From the NCBI GenBank assembly GCA_900491605.1, contig UESW01000063.1:58768-122767 (forward strand): DNA of 64,000 nt, written 5' to 3'. The translations under genes were made by a program, and so were the position numbers. Positions 10,696-21,509 of this stretch are shown here, piece by piece; positions within the stretch are counted from its first letter, which is position 1, and every line of letters starts with the position of its first letter. Below the pieces are notes generated by a model. It did not search any database and was not told the DNA's origin. It saw only the letters and a program-made list of their open reading frames with translations. The DNA comes from Calamus simplicifolius. Lineage: Eukaryota; Streptophyta; Magnoliopsida; Arecales; Arecaceae.

Positions 10696-13600
10696 ATGAC
10701 GATGAGTCCTGACGACGTAGCTACAGAGGTCATTGCCGAGGATGTGGGAAGGATTCGCCAGAGGTATGGCATACCCCCAGATGTCGTTCTGCGATTGCCA
10801 GGGACCTGAACACAGGGTCTCGCGAGATCTGGAGCATGGGGTCTTCATTTACGAAGATAGCTTGAAAGCAGGCTTTCGATTTCCTCTCCACCCCTTGGTG
10901 AAGGAAATCATGACTCATTACAACATCTATCTGCGATGGTGGCCCCAAATAGCTGGCGGAGCATCATCGGATTTATCTTAATATGCCATCAGATTCAGAT
11001 CGTCGCCACTCTCCCTCTTTTCCGTGCCTGCTATCATTTAATACCCGAGAGGAAATCGGAGTGGCCATACATCGGACCTCAGAGGTCCTTTAACACGATC
11101 ATGGATAAGTCGTCCTCCATAAAGGGATGGAAGAGTCGGTTCGTCAACGCCGAGGGGAACATTGGTTCTGACTTCCCTCGAAGATGGGGAAATTTTGTCC
11201 GGGATGCGGAGACGCATCCAGTTTTGTCCGAGCAAGAGGAGAGAGATTTGGACATCCTCCATAACGGCCAGGTGTTCTCGCCAACGATCTATTATCGGAG
11301 GGTGCTCTTTTGCAGCCGGGCTTAGTCCTCTGGACCCGCAAGGTGAGTCCTCCCTTTCGTCTTCTTCGTTGTTTGTTATCCTAGCGAACGTGTTTGGATT
11401 TAATTGTATACTTTTCGCTCTTGCAGCCAAGAGGTCCGCGTTGTCGAGTCTTGTAAAGAGGAAGAGAGGCAAGCGCCCAGGGGAGAGCAGTGGCGCGGAG
11501 AGAAGTAGGCCTGAGAAGAGGGCTCATACTTCCGCAAGATACTCGCCAGATGTCGGAGTGACCGCGACGGAGCGTCGGAAGCAAGGGAGGATTTGAGGAG
11601 GACATCTGGGATCCCTTGTCCCCTTGTGGTGGAATTATCGGATAGTTTGGACGATATTCCATTGGCTCATCCGGCCGCATCCCCTTTGAAAGATGAGCCG
11701 GCGACGGATTCAGCGGAAGTCGTCGTCTCTGGGGGGCATTCCCCAACCACGGGTTTACTCCTGTCCTCAGTAGGAGAGGAAGGGGGAGCGGCCGCAGTCG
11801 ATGAGGTTCGGGGCGAGCTCCCTCTTGGGCCTTTGCAGGAGAGTCCGGAGGTGGTGACGTTGGGTCGCCCGCGGCGGTTCGAGAAGCAAGCCGGATAGAG
11901 GTTCCGGCAGAGCCTGCAGGGGAGGCAGGTGACAGTGACCAAGGAGGCGGGTCGGAAGAGGGAGCGCAGCAGATGAGAGTCCCACAATGGAGACTCCTTC
12001 GAGAAGGGTTTTGGGGAGGCTGGCGCTTGGGTTGGCCGAATTATCTGAGGAAGCTCAAGCCAGAGTTCTGATAGAAGAGGCCAAAGTTGAAGGCCTCTCA
12101 GTCGGAGGTCGCCCGGGTTGGCTCCTCGGGTGGAGACGGCCAGCCCAGTAGCTCGAACATGGGCACTGAGGAAGCGTTTTCTGCTTTAATGAGGTCGGCC
12201 TTGTACCCGGCAGATCCCTCGGTGGACAAGTTTGCGGACTTGGAGTTGGTTGATGCCGCGTTCGGGCAGCAGGGCGTGGCCGAAAGTGTCCATCTTCTTC
12301 CCGACATTGACAATACGACCCTCATGAGATGACACGGGCCTACGCCTCGGGGTGAGTCACCATTCTTGGGTGGTGGATACTTTCTGGTTGACTTGATTGC
12401 ATATTCTTACTCATTTTTTATCCTGTAGAGTGTTTTGCTTTCTCGGGCGATGGGCTGGCGTTTGAGCTTGGCGACGGGGCCGGCGTTCAGGCCAGGAGAG
12501 CCAGCGCCGAACTCCGATCACGAGTAGAGGCGTCGAGAAGTTCGAGGAACTCCTGGCCATTAGCAACAAAAGCTTGGCGGGGATGAAGGTGTCGTATCAG
12601 GCCGCCCTAGCCGAAGCGTCTAAGCAAAAGCGTAAAGTGGAGGAGTTGCAGGGCTCCTGGCAAAGAACGACGACGCGTGCTTAGAGTTGGCTCGCGTTAA
12701 GTCAAAGCATTCTGAGGAAGTGGCAGCGTTGCAGAAAGAACATAATGAGAGTTTGGGCCGGCTGGGGAAGGAGGCCGCCGACGAGAGAAAACGCTTGGCC
12801 AGAATGCTCAATGAGGTGGAGGAGAAGCTGCAGCGGCGCGATAGTGAAGTCGCTGACTTGCGAGTCAGCGCTAAATGGCACGAAGGGATGATAGCCCGGC
12901 TGAGTGGCGAGCTATCCCAAGCCCGAGGGAGGTCGAAGATAAGCAGTTGAGGATTAACACTCTTCAAGAAAGGATCGAGTTGGTTAGGGCCGATAAAGCG
13001 AGGGCCAGGGGTGAGGCCGAGGAGCTGACCAAAAGCTTAGCCCAACAAAAGGAGGAGGTACGATCCTATTCCCCCCTTTTTAGTTTCCTTCGTTGGTTCC
13101 TCATGGCGCCGACTGATTCTGGCTTCGTAGATGGCAAAATTAGAGCTGGACAATCGGGCTTTGCAAGGTGAGCTTGCATCTAGCCGAGGTAGGAGTTCGA
13201 ACTCGAGGCGGGCCGGCGAGTTCGAGGAGCAAACTTTATTCTGCAGTCTCAGGTCGCGGAAGCTGAAAGACAAGTTGCCTTATTGCGGAGCCGAATGGCC
13301 GAGGCTGAGATGCAACTCGCCATGCTCAAGGGCGAGCAGGACGTAATCGGCGCTGACGCCTTCCAACTCGGAGTGGAAGAATGCAGAGATAAAATATCCA
13401 GTGAGCATCCAGAATGGGATCTCTCTTTCCTGGATGCTGAAGCTCTCGACGCTGGTGACTCCGGGGGTGAAGAGGAGGATGAGTACGTCGACGCTTCGGA
13501 TACCGACCTTGGTGCCGCCCCGGGTCCCGGCGAGGCTGCAGCTTCTGGAGGACATTCGCAGACTGCCGTCGAGGAGGCTAAGATATTCGAGAAGGGCGAA

Positions 13601-13720
13601 TCAAGTCATGCCTCTGCAGATGTAATTGGGGGTCCTCCGGAACTGACGCGGTTCCCGACCTTTAAGAGGACACTTCTACGTTTTGTTTTCCGAGCTGTAA
13701 TTCTGCCTGACGTTTTTTAA
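10696..13720 (+). pseudogene. Antisense accessory ORF of the Tat element (putative gypsy-type transposon protein)
   Basis: A plus-strand, multi-exon gene opposite in direction to gag-pol. The N-terminal part reads VFIYEDSLKAGFRFPLHPLV, then PNSWRSIIGFILIC and SSSIKGWKSRF, in the order of the family described as putative gypsy type transposon (Transposase_28), although no transposase activity is known for it. A frameshift near 10800 and others break it. A clear intron with GTGAGT donor and TTGCAG acceptor spans 11343-11426; further likely introns have donors GGTGAGTC near 12350 and GAGGTACG near 13055 (acceptor TTCGTAG near 13129). The C-terminal half (12690-13400) is a long, charged coiled coil (HSEEVAALQKEHNESLGRLG), and the end is acidic. 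A possible poly(A) signal, AATGAATG, follows the stop. Its role is unknown. Confidence 0.7.
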
Positions 13721-13954
13721 TGAATGAATTTTTGCTTCCATTTGAGTGCTTTTTCTTGGGCGGTCCTTCGCTCCAAATTTCGCCCCAATCGCAAGCGACT
13801 TATGGCTTGTTGGCGCTGTTTGGTCGCTTTCATCTCAGTATCGAGGGAACGCATTGGCTGGGTCCGAGGCGAGCGATAGCCTTGTCCGGTGAACCGAGAG
13901 ACGATCTGGTTCGGTTCATGTTTGAGCGATACGATTAAAACTTGAGGAACGAAG

Positions 13955-14106
13955 CAGGTCGGTCCAAGCCGACGGATAGGGTAGGTTGGCTAGGGCCAAC
14001 GGCGAAGTAGGTCGGCTAGGGCCGACGGATAAAGTAGGTCGGCTAGGCCGACGGACAAAGTAGGTCGGCTAAGGCCGACGGACAAAGTAGGTCGGCTAAG
14101 GCCGAC
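13955..14106. repeat. 27-bp minisatellite with palindromic units
   Basis: About six units of TAGGTCGGCTAAGGCCGACG plus GACAAAG, the last ones nearly identical. GTCGGC and GCCGAC are inverted within each unit, giving a small stem. It lies in the 3' untranslated half of the Tat element, between the antisense ORF and the first small ORF. Confidence 0.85.
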
Positions 14107-14204
14107 GTATGAGAGTGGTTACCAAAGTGGCGACGTGTGCGGGATTTTGTGTCGGTGGCTCGAGGGCCGATGGCTGGAGCAGGTAGATCTTTTGCTCGGA
14201 TCGG

Positions 14205-14212
14205 TTTAAATA
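14205..14212 (+). promoter_or_regulatory. TATA-like element before small ORF 1
   Basis: TTTAAATA in a GC-rich setting, about 80 bp upstream of the ATG at 14289. The parallel arrangement at 16922 before the related second ORF makes it more credible. Confidence 0.45.
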
Positions 14213-14288
14213 CCGACGGGGGTCTGGTTATCGTTGGCCATTTCATTCGACGACCTTTGCTAGCTTGATACGAGCTTGCGCCGATGGA

Positions 14289-14570
14289 ATGGCTTCCAAG
14301 GATGGCGGAAGGTCAAGCGGAGCACCAGCCGACGCCAACACTTGCTGGGGGGCTCGTAGGAGCCGTACTCAGACCGTTGTCGACGGGGAGGTCCTGGCCT
14401 CTTTGTTGGCGAGTCGACAGCGACTCCAGGAGGCGACCGAACAATATGTGATCGTCCCACCAGGGAGATCATGCACCTCCGTGCGGTCAATGATCGCTTA
14501 GAGAAGCGCATGGGTCTCTCAACAGCAGACGGGTAGCCTTGCGGCGGATCAGGGAGAACGGTCGGCGGTT
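14289..14570 (+). pseudogene. Small accessory ORF 1 of the Tat element, frameshifted
   Basis: A 70-codon frame beginning MASKDGGRSSG and containing RTQTVVDGEVLASLL, then QEATEQYVIVPPGR, ending at TAG 14499. Another frame then continues EIMHLRAVNDRLEKRM as a short helix. It is homologous to the ORF at 16991: both have MAS-GGR-S, T-TVDG--LAS-L, E-YV-VP-GR, then an EIM-LR helix. The function is unknown to me. The shared layout (TATA, short GC-rich leader, basic N-terminus, coiled-coil end, AATGAATG-type poly(A) signals) suggests a duplicated small gene read from its own promoter, antisense to gag-pol. Confidence 0.5.
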
Positions 14571-15190
14571 CCGAGAGACAATGGTGAGCCCCTGTGAGGG
14601 CTGATGTATTTTCGTTTCTTTTGTCACTTCCTTTTCTGGTGAATGAAAGAATAGTTTGCGTAGCCTTGCATTCATTTTTGTTTTGAGATGTTCAATTTTG
14701 TTGCATAAGTTCTTCGAGCGATTAACTTCCTCGGGAAGCCATCGACGAACGTCGGTTTTCGTGCTTTTTGCTGCCCTGCCAGCGCTCTGCCATTCCGCAG
14801 GTAGGTCGGTTTTCATTTCACCGGAGTTGGTGATACGGCTCTGTGGGGAGCAAAAAGCTGCTCCGGCGCTTTCGGAAGGCTTTTATGGCATTGGTCTTTT
14901 TCCATGCAGGTCGTTTTAACATACGGCGCACGCATTGTTTGCCATTGGTGGACGTTATTTTCGTAGGACGATCTCCTGAACCTTGTCAGTTTCCGTAAGA
15001 TCGGTGGACGATTCTCTGCGTTTAATAACCATGATTCGGGATCAAAAGGAAATCTTTGCATGCGTCATGGTTCAGGCGATGGGCTCGGCGCAGCGAGGCG
15101 CTGCTTTCATCCTGGGAGCCATGTGGAGGCATGGCCCAGGTGTTTCGAATCTCGAGGCTTCTGGCCTTGGTAGTTGTTCCCGATTTATTT
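14571..15190. other. Spacer without a supported gene
   Basis: It starts with a possible 3' end of small ORF 1 (GGTGAATGAAAGAATAG near 14640). Open frames occur on both strands, but none has recognisable sequence. Confidence 0.35.
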
Positions 15191-15196
15191 TTTGCC

Positions 15197-16040
15197 TATA
15201 AAAAAGGGTAAGAGGGGCCGTGTTAGGTCATCCCCGAAGTTTCTTTCCCATTGGAGTTTCCGCCATGCTCATTTCTCCGCTGTTGCGAGTGGGAGGGTTG
15301 AGCTTTCCTTTCACAAGCCCTTCGCCTCCGGACAGTTGGGGCGATGAAGGAGCTGCTGAAGAGTGGCTCGCCCTTATGGGATGAGCCCTGGAGATCATAT
15401 GGAGAGCGCACAGAAGGGGCGCAGAGATCACACGGAGAGCGCACATATGTGCTTCCCGTGTGGCCTTTGTGGTTCCCCCTTGGGGACGTACGGTAGGAAG
15501 TGCACGCGGGCTCCCCATGGGTTGAGTGAATTTCGCCTCCTCCCCTGGTTTGGATTCCTGGGCTTGCCCGCCTGGGAATCTTTCGCCACGTGGGGAGGGG
15601 GTGATAGTGTGCCGCCCGTAGGTGCCTTGCCTTTGAGCCTTGGCAAGGTGGGGCGTACACACTCGGTTTGGGAGAGCGTTCCGGTGCTAGGGTCGCGGGC
15701 TTCCTACCTACTCGTCGGGGGGCCTCTTGGTTGGGTGGTTAGGGGTGACATTTCGTCCACCCTTTCCAATCACCCTGATATCTCGGTTGGGTCACCGAGA
15801 TATCATTATTAACCGAAGCTGGCCGCAACGGTTGGTCCATGTCGCCGCCCATTATCGGCGCGAGCGACTGTTTGCGGTTTGTCTGGCTCATCGGTCGGAC
15901 GCCGGAGCATCACAGTTGCCCAGGTCTGCTTTGGAGCAGTTGCCCGAGTCTTGTGCTTGTCTTTATTTTATGCATTTCAATGCTCTTGTAACGCCTCTCA
16001 GGCATTTGTAATTGGTTTTGATGGCAATGAAATAAAGAAA
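15197..16040 (+). other. Possible third antisense transcription unit, product unknown
   Basis: A strong TATA box (CCTATAAAAAAGGG, 15195-15208) precedes GC-rich sequence that ends with a possible poly(A) signal AATGAAATAAAG near 16030. In between, both strands are open for about 145 codons (15363-15812 plus, 15223-15662 minus). The translations are low in complexity and do not resemble the two small ORFs, so no protein is called. Confidence 0.3.
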
Positions 16041-16290
16041 GCTTTGCTCTGTTTCTCAATCTTTATTTTTCCTGTGTTAAGTTGTTGTTGCTGGCCGTGG
16101 AACATAAGGACGTTCCGTTTTTTTAGGCGAGGATCCCGCGCTATCCGAACTAGTCGGGGCTTGCAAACTGCCTTGGTCCGACGGAGGTTTAGAGATTGTT
16201 CGGTGGTAGAATACGCTCCTTATCTTGGTCCGAAGCTCGGAGATTTATGCCTCGTCCCCATTGGAGCCCGAATGTTTATGACCCGGGCTT

Positions 16291-16510
16291 GCCGAGGTTT
16301 GGAGAATTTATCGCTCGGGCTAGCCGAGGTTCGGAGGATTTGTTACTTGGCCCTGCCAAGGTTCGGAGAATCTGTTGCTCGGCCCAGCCGAGGTTCGAAG
16401 AATTTGTTGCTCGACCCTGCCGAGGTTCGGAGATGTTTTACTTGGCCCTGCCAAGGTTCGGAGAATTTGTTGTTCGGCCCAGCCGAGGTTCGGAGATTCG
16501 GGGCTCGGAG
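16291..16510. repeat. 32-bp minisatellite, array 1
   Basis: About seven units of GCCGAGGTTCGGAGAATTTG plus TTGCTCGGCCCA with alternating variants (GCCAAGG/GCCGAGG, TTACTTGG/TTGCTCGG). The same repeat forms array 2 at 17960-18172 in the same element. Reading frames through it (SRGSENLLLGPAEVRR and the like) are repeat artefacts. Confidence 0.85.
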
Positions 16511-16921
16511 AAGTGACTTAGTCGCCACTATGAGTCGTAATGTTAGGTCCCTGCGGTGTTTGGTGAGGGGCGTCAGGGTGGAACGGGCGGTTCATGGTCA
16601 CGCTCTCCATTTATGACGTTACCCCTCCCGAGGGATGAATTACTGCCAGGCGCTGGAATTCTTTCTTTTTTGCATTTCCCGAAAGGCGGCCAGCTTAAAA
16701 GTGCTTGGGGAAGTGTTGGGAGCATTTATTACGGGGGGCCGGCAGATCGGGAGATACTCTGTTCAGGGGGGTTCCCGAACAGTCTGTCCGCATTACCGAT
16801 TTCACTCGGGATGGGGCACGGCCTTTCGGATCCTGCAGGCATTAATTAAAGCGACGATACGTGGTGAGTTCTCATAGGTCGGTGGTTACGGCCCGACTGA
16901 TCGAAATACTCGCCTGACAAG
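16511..16921. other. Spacer before small ORF 2
   Basis: GC-rich sequence with no recognised gene; it ends at the TATA box of small ORF 2. Confidence 0.35.
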
Positions 16922-16929
16922 TATAAATA
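16922..16929 (+). promoter_or_regulatory. TATA box before small ORF 2
   Basis: GTATAAATACG in GC-rich surroundings, about 60-70 bp upstream of the ATG at 16991, an ordinary plant core promoter layout. Confidence 0.55.
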
Positions 16930-16990
16930 CGAACGGGGGGCGTGCTGGTTTTCGCCACCCCTCTGATTCAGTCTCAAAATAGTCTTCGTC

Positions 16991-17298
16991 ATGGCTTCTC
17001 AAGGAGGAGGGCGACCATCTGACGAACTAAGGGCGACGATTAACGGCCTGCTACATCCGGTGGGGGGCCGTCCCACTATCACAGTCGACGGGCTGGGCCT
17101 GGCGTCGACCCTTGAGAGACACCATCGGCTCGAGAGGGTCGTGGAAGAATATGTCGATGTACCACGAGGGAGGCTGAGGCTCTACGCCGGGTGGCGGACC
17201 GGCAGAAGGAGGAAATAATGTCACTCCGCCAGCAAGTCGCCGAGCTTTCCCAGCGCCTGGAGGACTTGCTGGCTTCCGGGAGTGATAGCGAGCTCTAG
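16991..17298 (+). pseudogene. Small accessory ORF 2 of the Tat element, frameshifted
   Basis: It begins MASQGGGRPSDELRATINGL, then TITVDGLGLASTLERHHRL and VVEEYVDVPRGR. After a one-base slip near 17170 the coding signal continues as EAEALRRVADRQKEEIMSLR and QQVAELSQRLEDLLASG, ending DSEL at TAG 17296. The C-terminal half is a heptad-like coiled coil. It is a relative of small ORF 1 in the same element. AATTAATGAATATAAAA near 17360 may serve as the poly(A) signal. The function is unknown; a structural or silencing-counteracting role would be speculation. Confidence 0.55.
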
Positions 17299-17959
17299 CA
17301 AGGGCTCCTTCTTCCTTTTCTTTTTCTTTTCTTTTGCCGCCTTTGTCTTTCCCCCTTTTAAATTAATGAATATAAAATTTTATCAGACTGTGCATTCTGC
17401 TGTTCTCAGAACATTTGCGAACGTTGGTTGGGACTTTCCGGTTGCCCAAGTCCAAGCTGATTTTAGGAGAACACGGGCGGGTTTCGTTTAGGGCACGTAG
17501 GCCACCCGAATTTGGACATAGTTTAGGAGGCCGTTAGACTGGTCGGGGCTGTAAGCTGCCGAGTCCGAACCTGAGTTTTCTTGGGGGGTCACTGGTCTCT
17601 GTTTTGGACCAGCGGCGGACCTAGGCGGTTCTTCAGAAGGGTTCCTTTACTTCTTCGGAGCATCAGGAGGTTTTTACCTTCGTTTTCATTTTAGGGTATT
17701 CGAGAAGTTACCCTGCTCCAAATGACACCCTGGGGTGCAGCTAAGGCGTGAGAGTTTTGCTCATTTGGCTGACGATTTGGTCGTCGGGCGCGATCAGGGT
17801 GCGGGGATATCACTCGGTTGGCCCGAGGAACTTGATAACTAAGGTCGCTCCCCGGCTTTTAGCCGAGGTTTCTAACGGCAGAATGTAGCCCTTGGCTTTA
17901 GTCAAAGTTTACGCACTCCGGTCTTGGCCGGGGCTTTAAAGATCGCAGTCCTGTCTAGG
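17299..17959. other. Spacer, no gene seen
   Basis: A T-rich 3' end of small ORF 2, then GC-rich sequence without a recognisable product. Confidence 0.35.
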
Positions 17960-18172
17960 CTCGGGGATCTTGTCGCTCGGGCGTGCGAGATTTCGTTACT
18001 CGACCCAGCCGAGGTTCGGAGATTTTTGCTTGGCCCAGCCAAGGTTCGGAGAATTTGTTGCTCGGCCCAGCCGAGGTTCGGAGAATTTTTACTTGGCCCT
18101 GCCAAGGTTCGGAGAATTTGTTGCTCGGCCCAGCCGAGGTTTGGAGAATTTTTACTTGCCCTGCCAAGGTAT
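17960..18172. repeat. 32-bp minisatellite, array 2
   Basis: Six to seven units of the same GCCGAGGTTCGGAGAATTTG repeat as array 1 (16291-16510), immediately beyond the end of the integrase coding region. Confidence 0.85.
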
Positions 18173-18301
18173 ATAGAAAATGGACTTATAGAGGACATAC
18201 CCTATTGATAATACTTACGGAGATTGTCCGAGTTCCATGTCCGGGGATGAACTTCCCGTTTAAATCTTGCAGCTTGTAGGTTCCCGGTCCAATGTTCTCC
18301 G

Positions 18302-19429
18302 CTACTTGGTATGGGCCTTCCCAATTTGGTGCCAGCTTTCCTTGTTCCAGTGGTTTGGAAACAGAGGCTTTCGGAGAACAAGGTCGCCAGGCAGGAAGGC
18401 TTTCCCTTTGACTCTAGAGGCGTGGTAGCAGGCCACCCTTTGTTGATAAGCAGCCACTCTGATCCGGGCCTTCTCTCTGATCTCCTCTACTAGGTCGAGG
18501 TTGGTGCGGAGCTGTTCGTCGCTAGCTTCCTCTGAGTAACTTTCCACCCGTAGCGAAGGGAGGCCTATCTCTACGGGGATAACGGCCTCTGTGCCAAAGG
18601 CCATCCGGAATGGGGTTTCGCCTGTAGGGACTCTCGGGGTGGTGCGGTAGCCCATAGGACATGGTGTAACTCGTCCGCCCATCTGCCTTGGGCTCTGGAA
18701 AGACGAGCTTTGATCCCTTGAAGCAGGGTCCTGTTAGTCACTTCGGCCGCTCCGTTGGCTTGTGGATGCCCGACTGAGGTGAGGTGATGACGGATTCCGT
18801 GCTCCTCACAGAACTGGCAGAACTTAGAGTTGTCGAACTGCTTACCGTTATCGTGATTATGGTATGCGGGAGGCCGAATCGGCAGATAATGGACCTCCAG
18901 ACAAAGTCTCTGGCCCGTGCCTCGGTTATTTGTGCAACCGCCTCCGCCTCGACCCATTTAGTGAAGTAGTCGATGGCGACAAATAGAAATTTCATTGTCC
19001 CGTGGCAAGCGGAATGGGCCGAGGATGTCCATACCCCATTTGGCGAAGGGCCAAGCGGAGGATATAGGAACCAGGTCGGCGGAGGGGAGTCTTTGAATGC
19101 TTGAGTGCCTCTGGCATGGGTCGCAAGCTCGGACAAGATCGTCTGCGTCCTTCTGCATAGTCGGCCAGTAGTAGTCCTTGTCGCAGCACCTTGTGGCATA
19201 GGGACCGGCCTCCCAGATGGTTGCCGCAAATCCCTTCATGCACTTTGCGTAGAGCATAATCTGCTTCGGACGGGCGAAGGCATCTGAGCAGTGGCATGGA
19301 GAAGGACCGTTTGTAGAGTTGGTCGTCGATCAACACGTAGTGGGTGGCCTGCAGCTTTAGCTTTCTAGCCTCTCTCGGTCGGATGGAAGCGACCCTTCTT
19401 TGAGATATTTCAGAATGGGATCGAACCAT
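18302..19429 (-). pseudogene. Integrase of the Tat element, fragmented
   Basis: The zinc-binding and core regions are recognisable in three frames. The N-terminal part has YYWPTMQKDADDLVRACDPC and WGMDILGPF. The core has FVAIDYFTKWVEAEAVAQI, the DNGKQFD acidic motif and HHLTSVGHPQANGAAEV. The C-terminal part has YRTTPRVPTGETPFRMAFG and KGKAFLPGDLVLRK. This is the usual gypsy integrase sequence, which inserts the cDNA into the chromosome. Frameshifts near 18680, 18960 and 19250 separate the parts, so no intact enzyme could be made. No chromodomain is seen at the C-terminus, in line with Tat elements. Confidence 0.85.
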
Positions 19430-20041
19430 GATGGTTCGGCTTCAACTTGCATTATTCGGTCGGCTTCCGCGATGCTGGGCTTCTCCAGGGTCTCAAGGTG
19501 GAACTTTTGTTTGGCGTCCATTGATTCCGCGGTCACCAATCGGGACAATAGGTCGGCGCGGGCATTCTCGGATCTGGGAATCTGAGTGATCTCAAACTCG
19601 GAAAAATGGGGAAGCAGGCTCCACACCTCTTGAAGATATCGAACCATGTTCGGCTCCCGAGCCTCAAATTCTCCTGAGAATCGGTGAAGGCATTAAGCTT
19701 CTCCACCTTTAGGTTGCGGGCGATTCGGAGACCGGTTAGCAGGGCTTTATACTCAGCTTCGTTATTGGAGGCCGGGAAAGAGAACCAGACTCCATATTCA
19801 AAATTGCCCCATTCAGGCTGGTGAGAACCAGGCCCGCACCAGAACGATGGGCGTTAGATGACCCGTCGACATGGAGGAGCCACCGGGCTCTAGATTTTGG
19901 TTCTTCGAGGGAGTCTGGGGTGGAACCATCCTCCGGGATGGTACACTCAAGGAGGAAGTCGGCCAGCTCCTGAGCTTTGATGGTTGGGTGAGGCTGAAAG
20001 TGGATGTCATGCTCGCTCAACTCGACGGCCCACTTGGTCAT
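19357..20041 (-). pseudogene. Second (archaeal-type) RNase H of the Tat element
   Basis: After HFQPHPTIKAQELADFLLEC comes WLLHVDGSSNAHRSGAGLVL, the first acidic strand of a second RNase H. Further on comes FSEFEITQIPRSENARADLL, its last helix. Tat elements, alone among plant gypsy lineages, carry this additional RNase H after the ordinary one. A frameshift near 19740 divides it. Confidence 0.75.
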
Positions 20042-20067
20042 TCTTCCTGATGCCTCTGGGCGGTGGA

Positions 20068-21039
20068 CTACCGCCTTGATGGGTTGGTCGTCAAGACCGT
20101 CACAGAATACGCTTGGAAGTACGGTCGCAGCTTTCGAACTGAGGTGATTAAGGCCAACACCATCTTCTCAATTCTGCTATATCTTGTCTCCGCATCGCAG
20201 AGTAGCCTACTGACATAATAAATCGGCTTCTGGACCTTGCCTTCCTCCCTGACCAGCACCGAATAGACGGCGCCCTCTGAAACAGCCAGGTACAAGAACA
20301 AGGTCTCGCCCGGGGCCGGACTGCTGAGGAGCGGGGGCGAGCCGAGGTATTTCTTGAGATCTTGAAATGATTTTTGGCATTCAGGAGTCCACTGGAAGTT
20401 CTTAGCCGACCGGATGGTTTTGAAGAAGGGGAGGCATCTCTCGACCGACCGCGCCACAAAGCGGTTAAGAACCGCTATCCTCCCGGTTAGGCGCTGGACC
20501 TCTTTAACAAATGCCGGGGGCGCCATTTTTTGGAGAGCTTGAATCTTCTGGGGGTTAGCTTCAATACCTCGCTGGGAGACCATGAAGCCGAGAAACTTCC
20601 CGGAGTTAACGCCGAAGGTGCATTTGGTCGGATTGAGTCTCATCCCATACTTGCGCAGCATTGCAAAGCTCTCTGAGAGGTCCTCGACATGCCGTGATGC
20701 TTCTTTACTCTTGACCAGCATGTCGTCCACATACACCTCCATATTCTGGCCAATTTTCTCCTTGAACACTTTGTTAACCAGCCTTTGGTAGGTGGCACCT
20801 GCATTTTTAAGACCAAAGGGCATGACGCGGTAACAGTAAGTACCTCGGTCGGTTATGAAGGCGGTCTTTTCTTCATCCTTGGGGGCCATCCGGATCTGAT
20901 TGTAGCCTGAATAAGCGTCCATGAATGACAGCATTTGGTGACCTGAGGTGGCGTCCACGAGATGGTCGATCTGGGGAAGAGGGAAGCTGTCCTTCGGGCA
21001 AGCTTTGTTGAGGTCGGTGAAGTCGATGCAAATCCTCAT
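20068..21039 (-). pseudogene. Reverse transcriptase and first RNase H of the Tat element
   Basis: An uninterrupted 323-codon stretch. It has CIDFTDLNKACPKDSFPLP, SFMDAYSGYNQI, YRVMPFGLKNAGATYQRLVN and the catalytic YVDD (20722-20733) within EVYVDDMLVKSK. The connection and RNase H part follow, with PIYYVSRLLCDAETRYS. It is cut from the upstream frame by a one-base deletion near 21037 (KSNGKW is broken) and ends by frameshift at 20068. The catalytic residues of the polymerase are intact, so this module is the best preserved part of the element. Confidence 0.9.
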
Positions 21040-21497
21040 TTGCCATTCGACTTCTTCACCATGACGACGTTTGATAGCCAGCTTGGATAATTTACCTCCC
21101 GGACGAATTTCACCTTGATGAGCTTATTTACTTCTTCCTCAATGGCCTTTTGTCGTTCCGGGGCGAAGCTCCTCTTCTTCTGCTTGACGGGCCTGTGCAT
21201 CTCGTCCACGTTGAGACGATGGACGAGAACCTCGGGGCTGACTCCTGGCATGTCAGAGGCGGACCAGGTGAAGATATCAGCGTTGCTTCGGAGAAACCTA
21301 ATCAATATGTGCCGAGGTTCGCCCTTGAGCAGCGACCCGATTTTTATGGTTCGGTCGGGACGAACCTCATCCAACGGCACCTCCTCTAGCTCCTCTGCTG
21401 GTTCTCCTCGTTGTTCGGCGAATTCCTCCTGGGCGTCTAGCCCGTCAACCTCTGGTACTCTAGACTGAAGGCTGGTAACGTAGCATTGCTGAGCCAT
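21036..21497 (-). pseudogene. Protease-to-RT connecting region of the Tat element
   Basis: It reads AQQCYVTSLQSRVPEVDG, then ILIRFLRSNADIFTWSASDM and PERQKAIEEEVNKLIKVKFV, the usual N-terminal part of gypsy reverse transcriptase. It is in the same frame as the protease upstream, separated only by a TGA at 21510 where the family has arginine, which fits a CGA-to-TGA change. Confidence 0.8.
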
Positions 21498-21509
21498 GGC
21501 TTGACTTCC

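Noticed and set aside
13955..14106. Regularly spaced 27-bp palindromic repeats, considered as a CRISPR array
   Set aside because: No unique spacers between repeats, eukaryotic retrotransposon setting, no cas genes.
15223..15812. Overlapping frames of about 145 codons on both strands
   Set aside because: Both strands open at once in GC-rich DNA with no family match; kept only as a possible transcription unit because of the TATA box.
16196..16616. Open frames with SRGSENLLLGPAEVRR-like repeats (also 17902-18279)
   Set aside because: Products of the 32-bp minisatellite, open in several frames at once.
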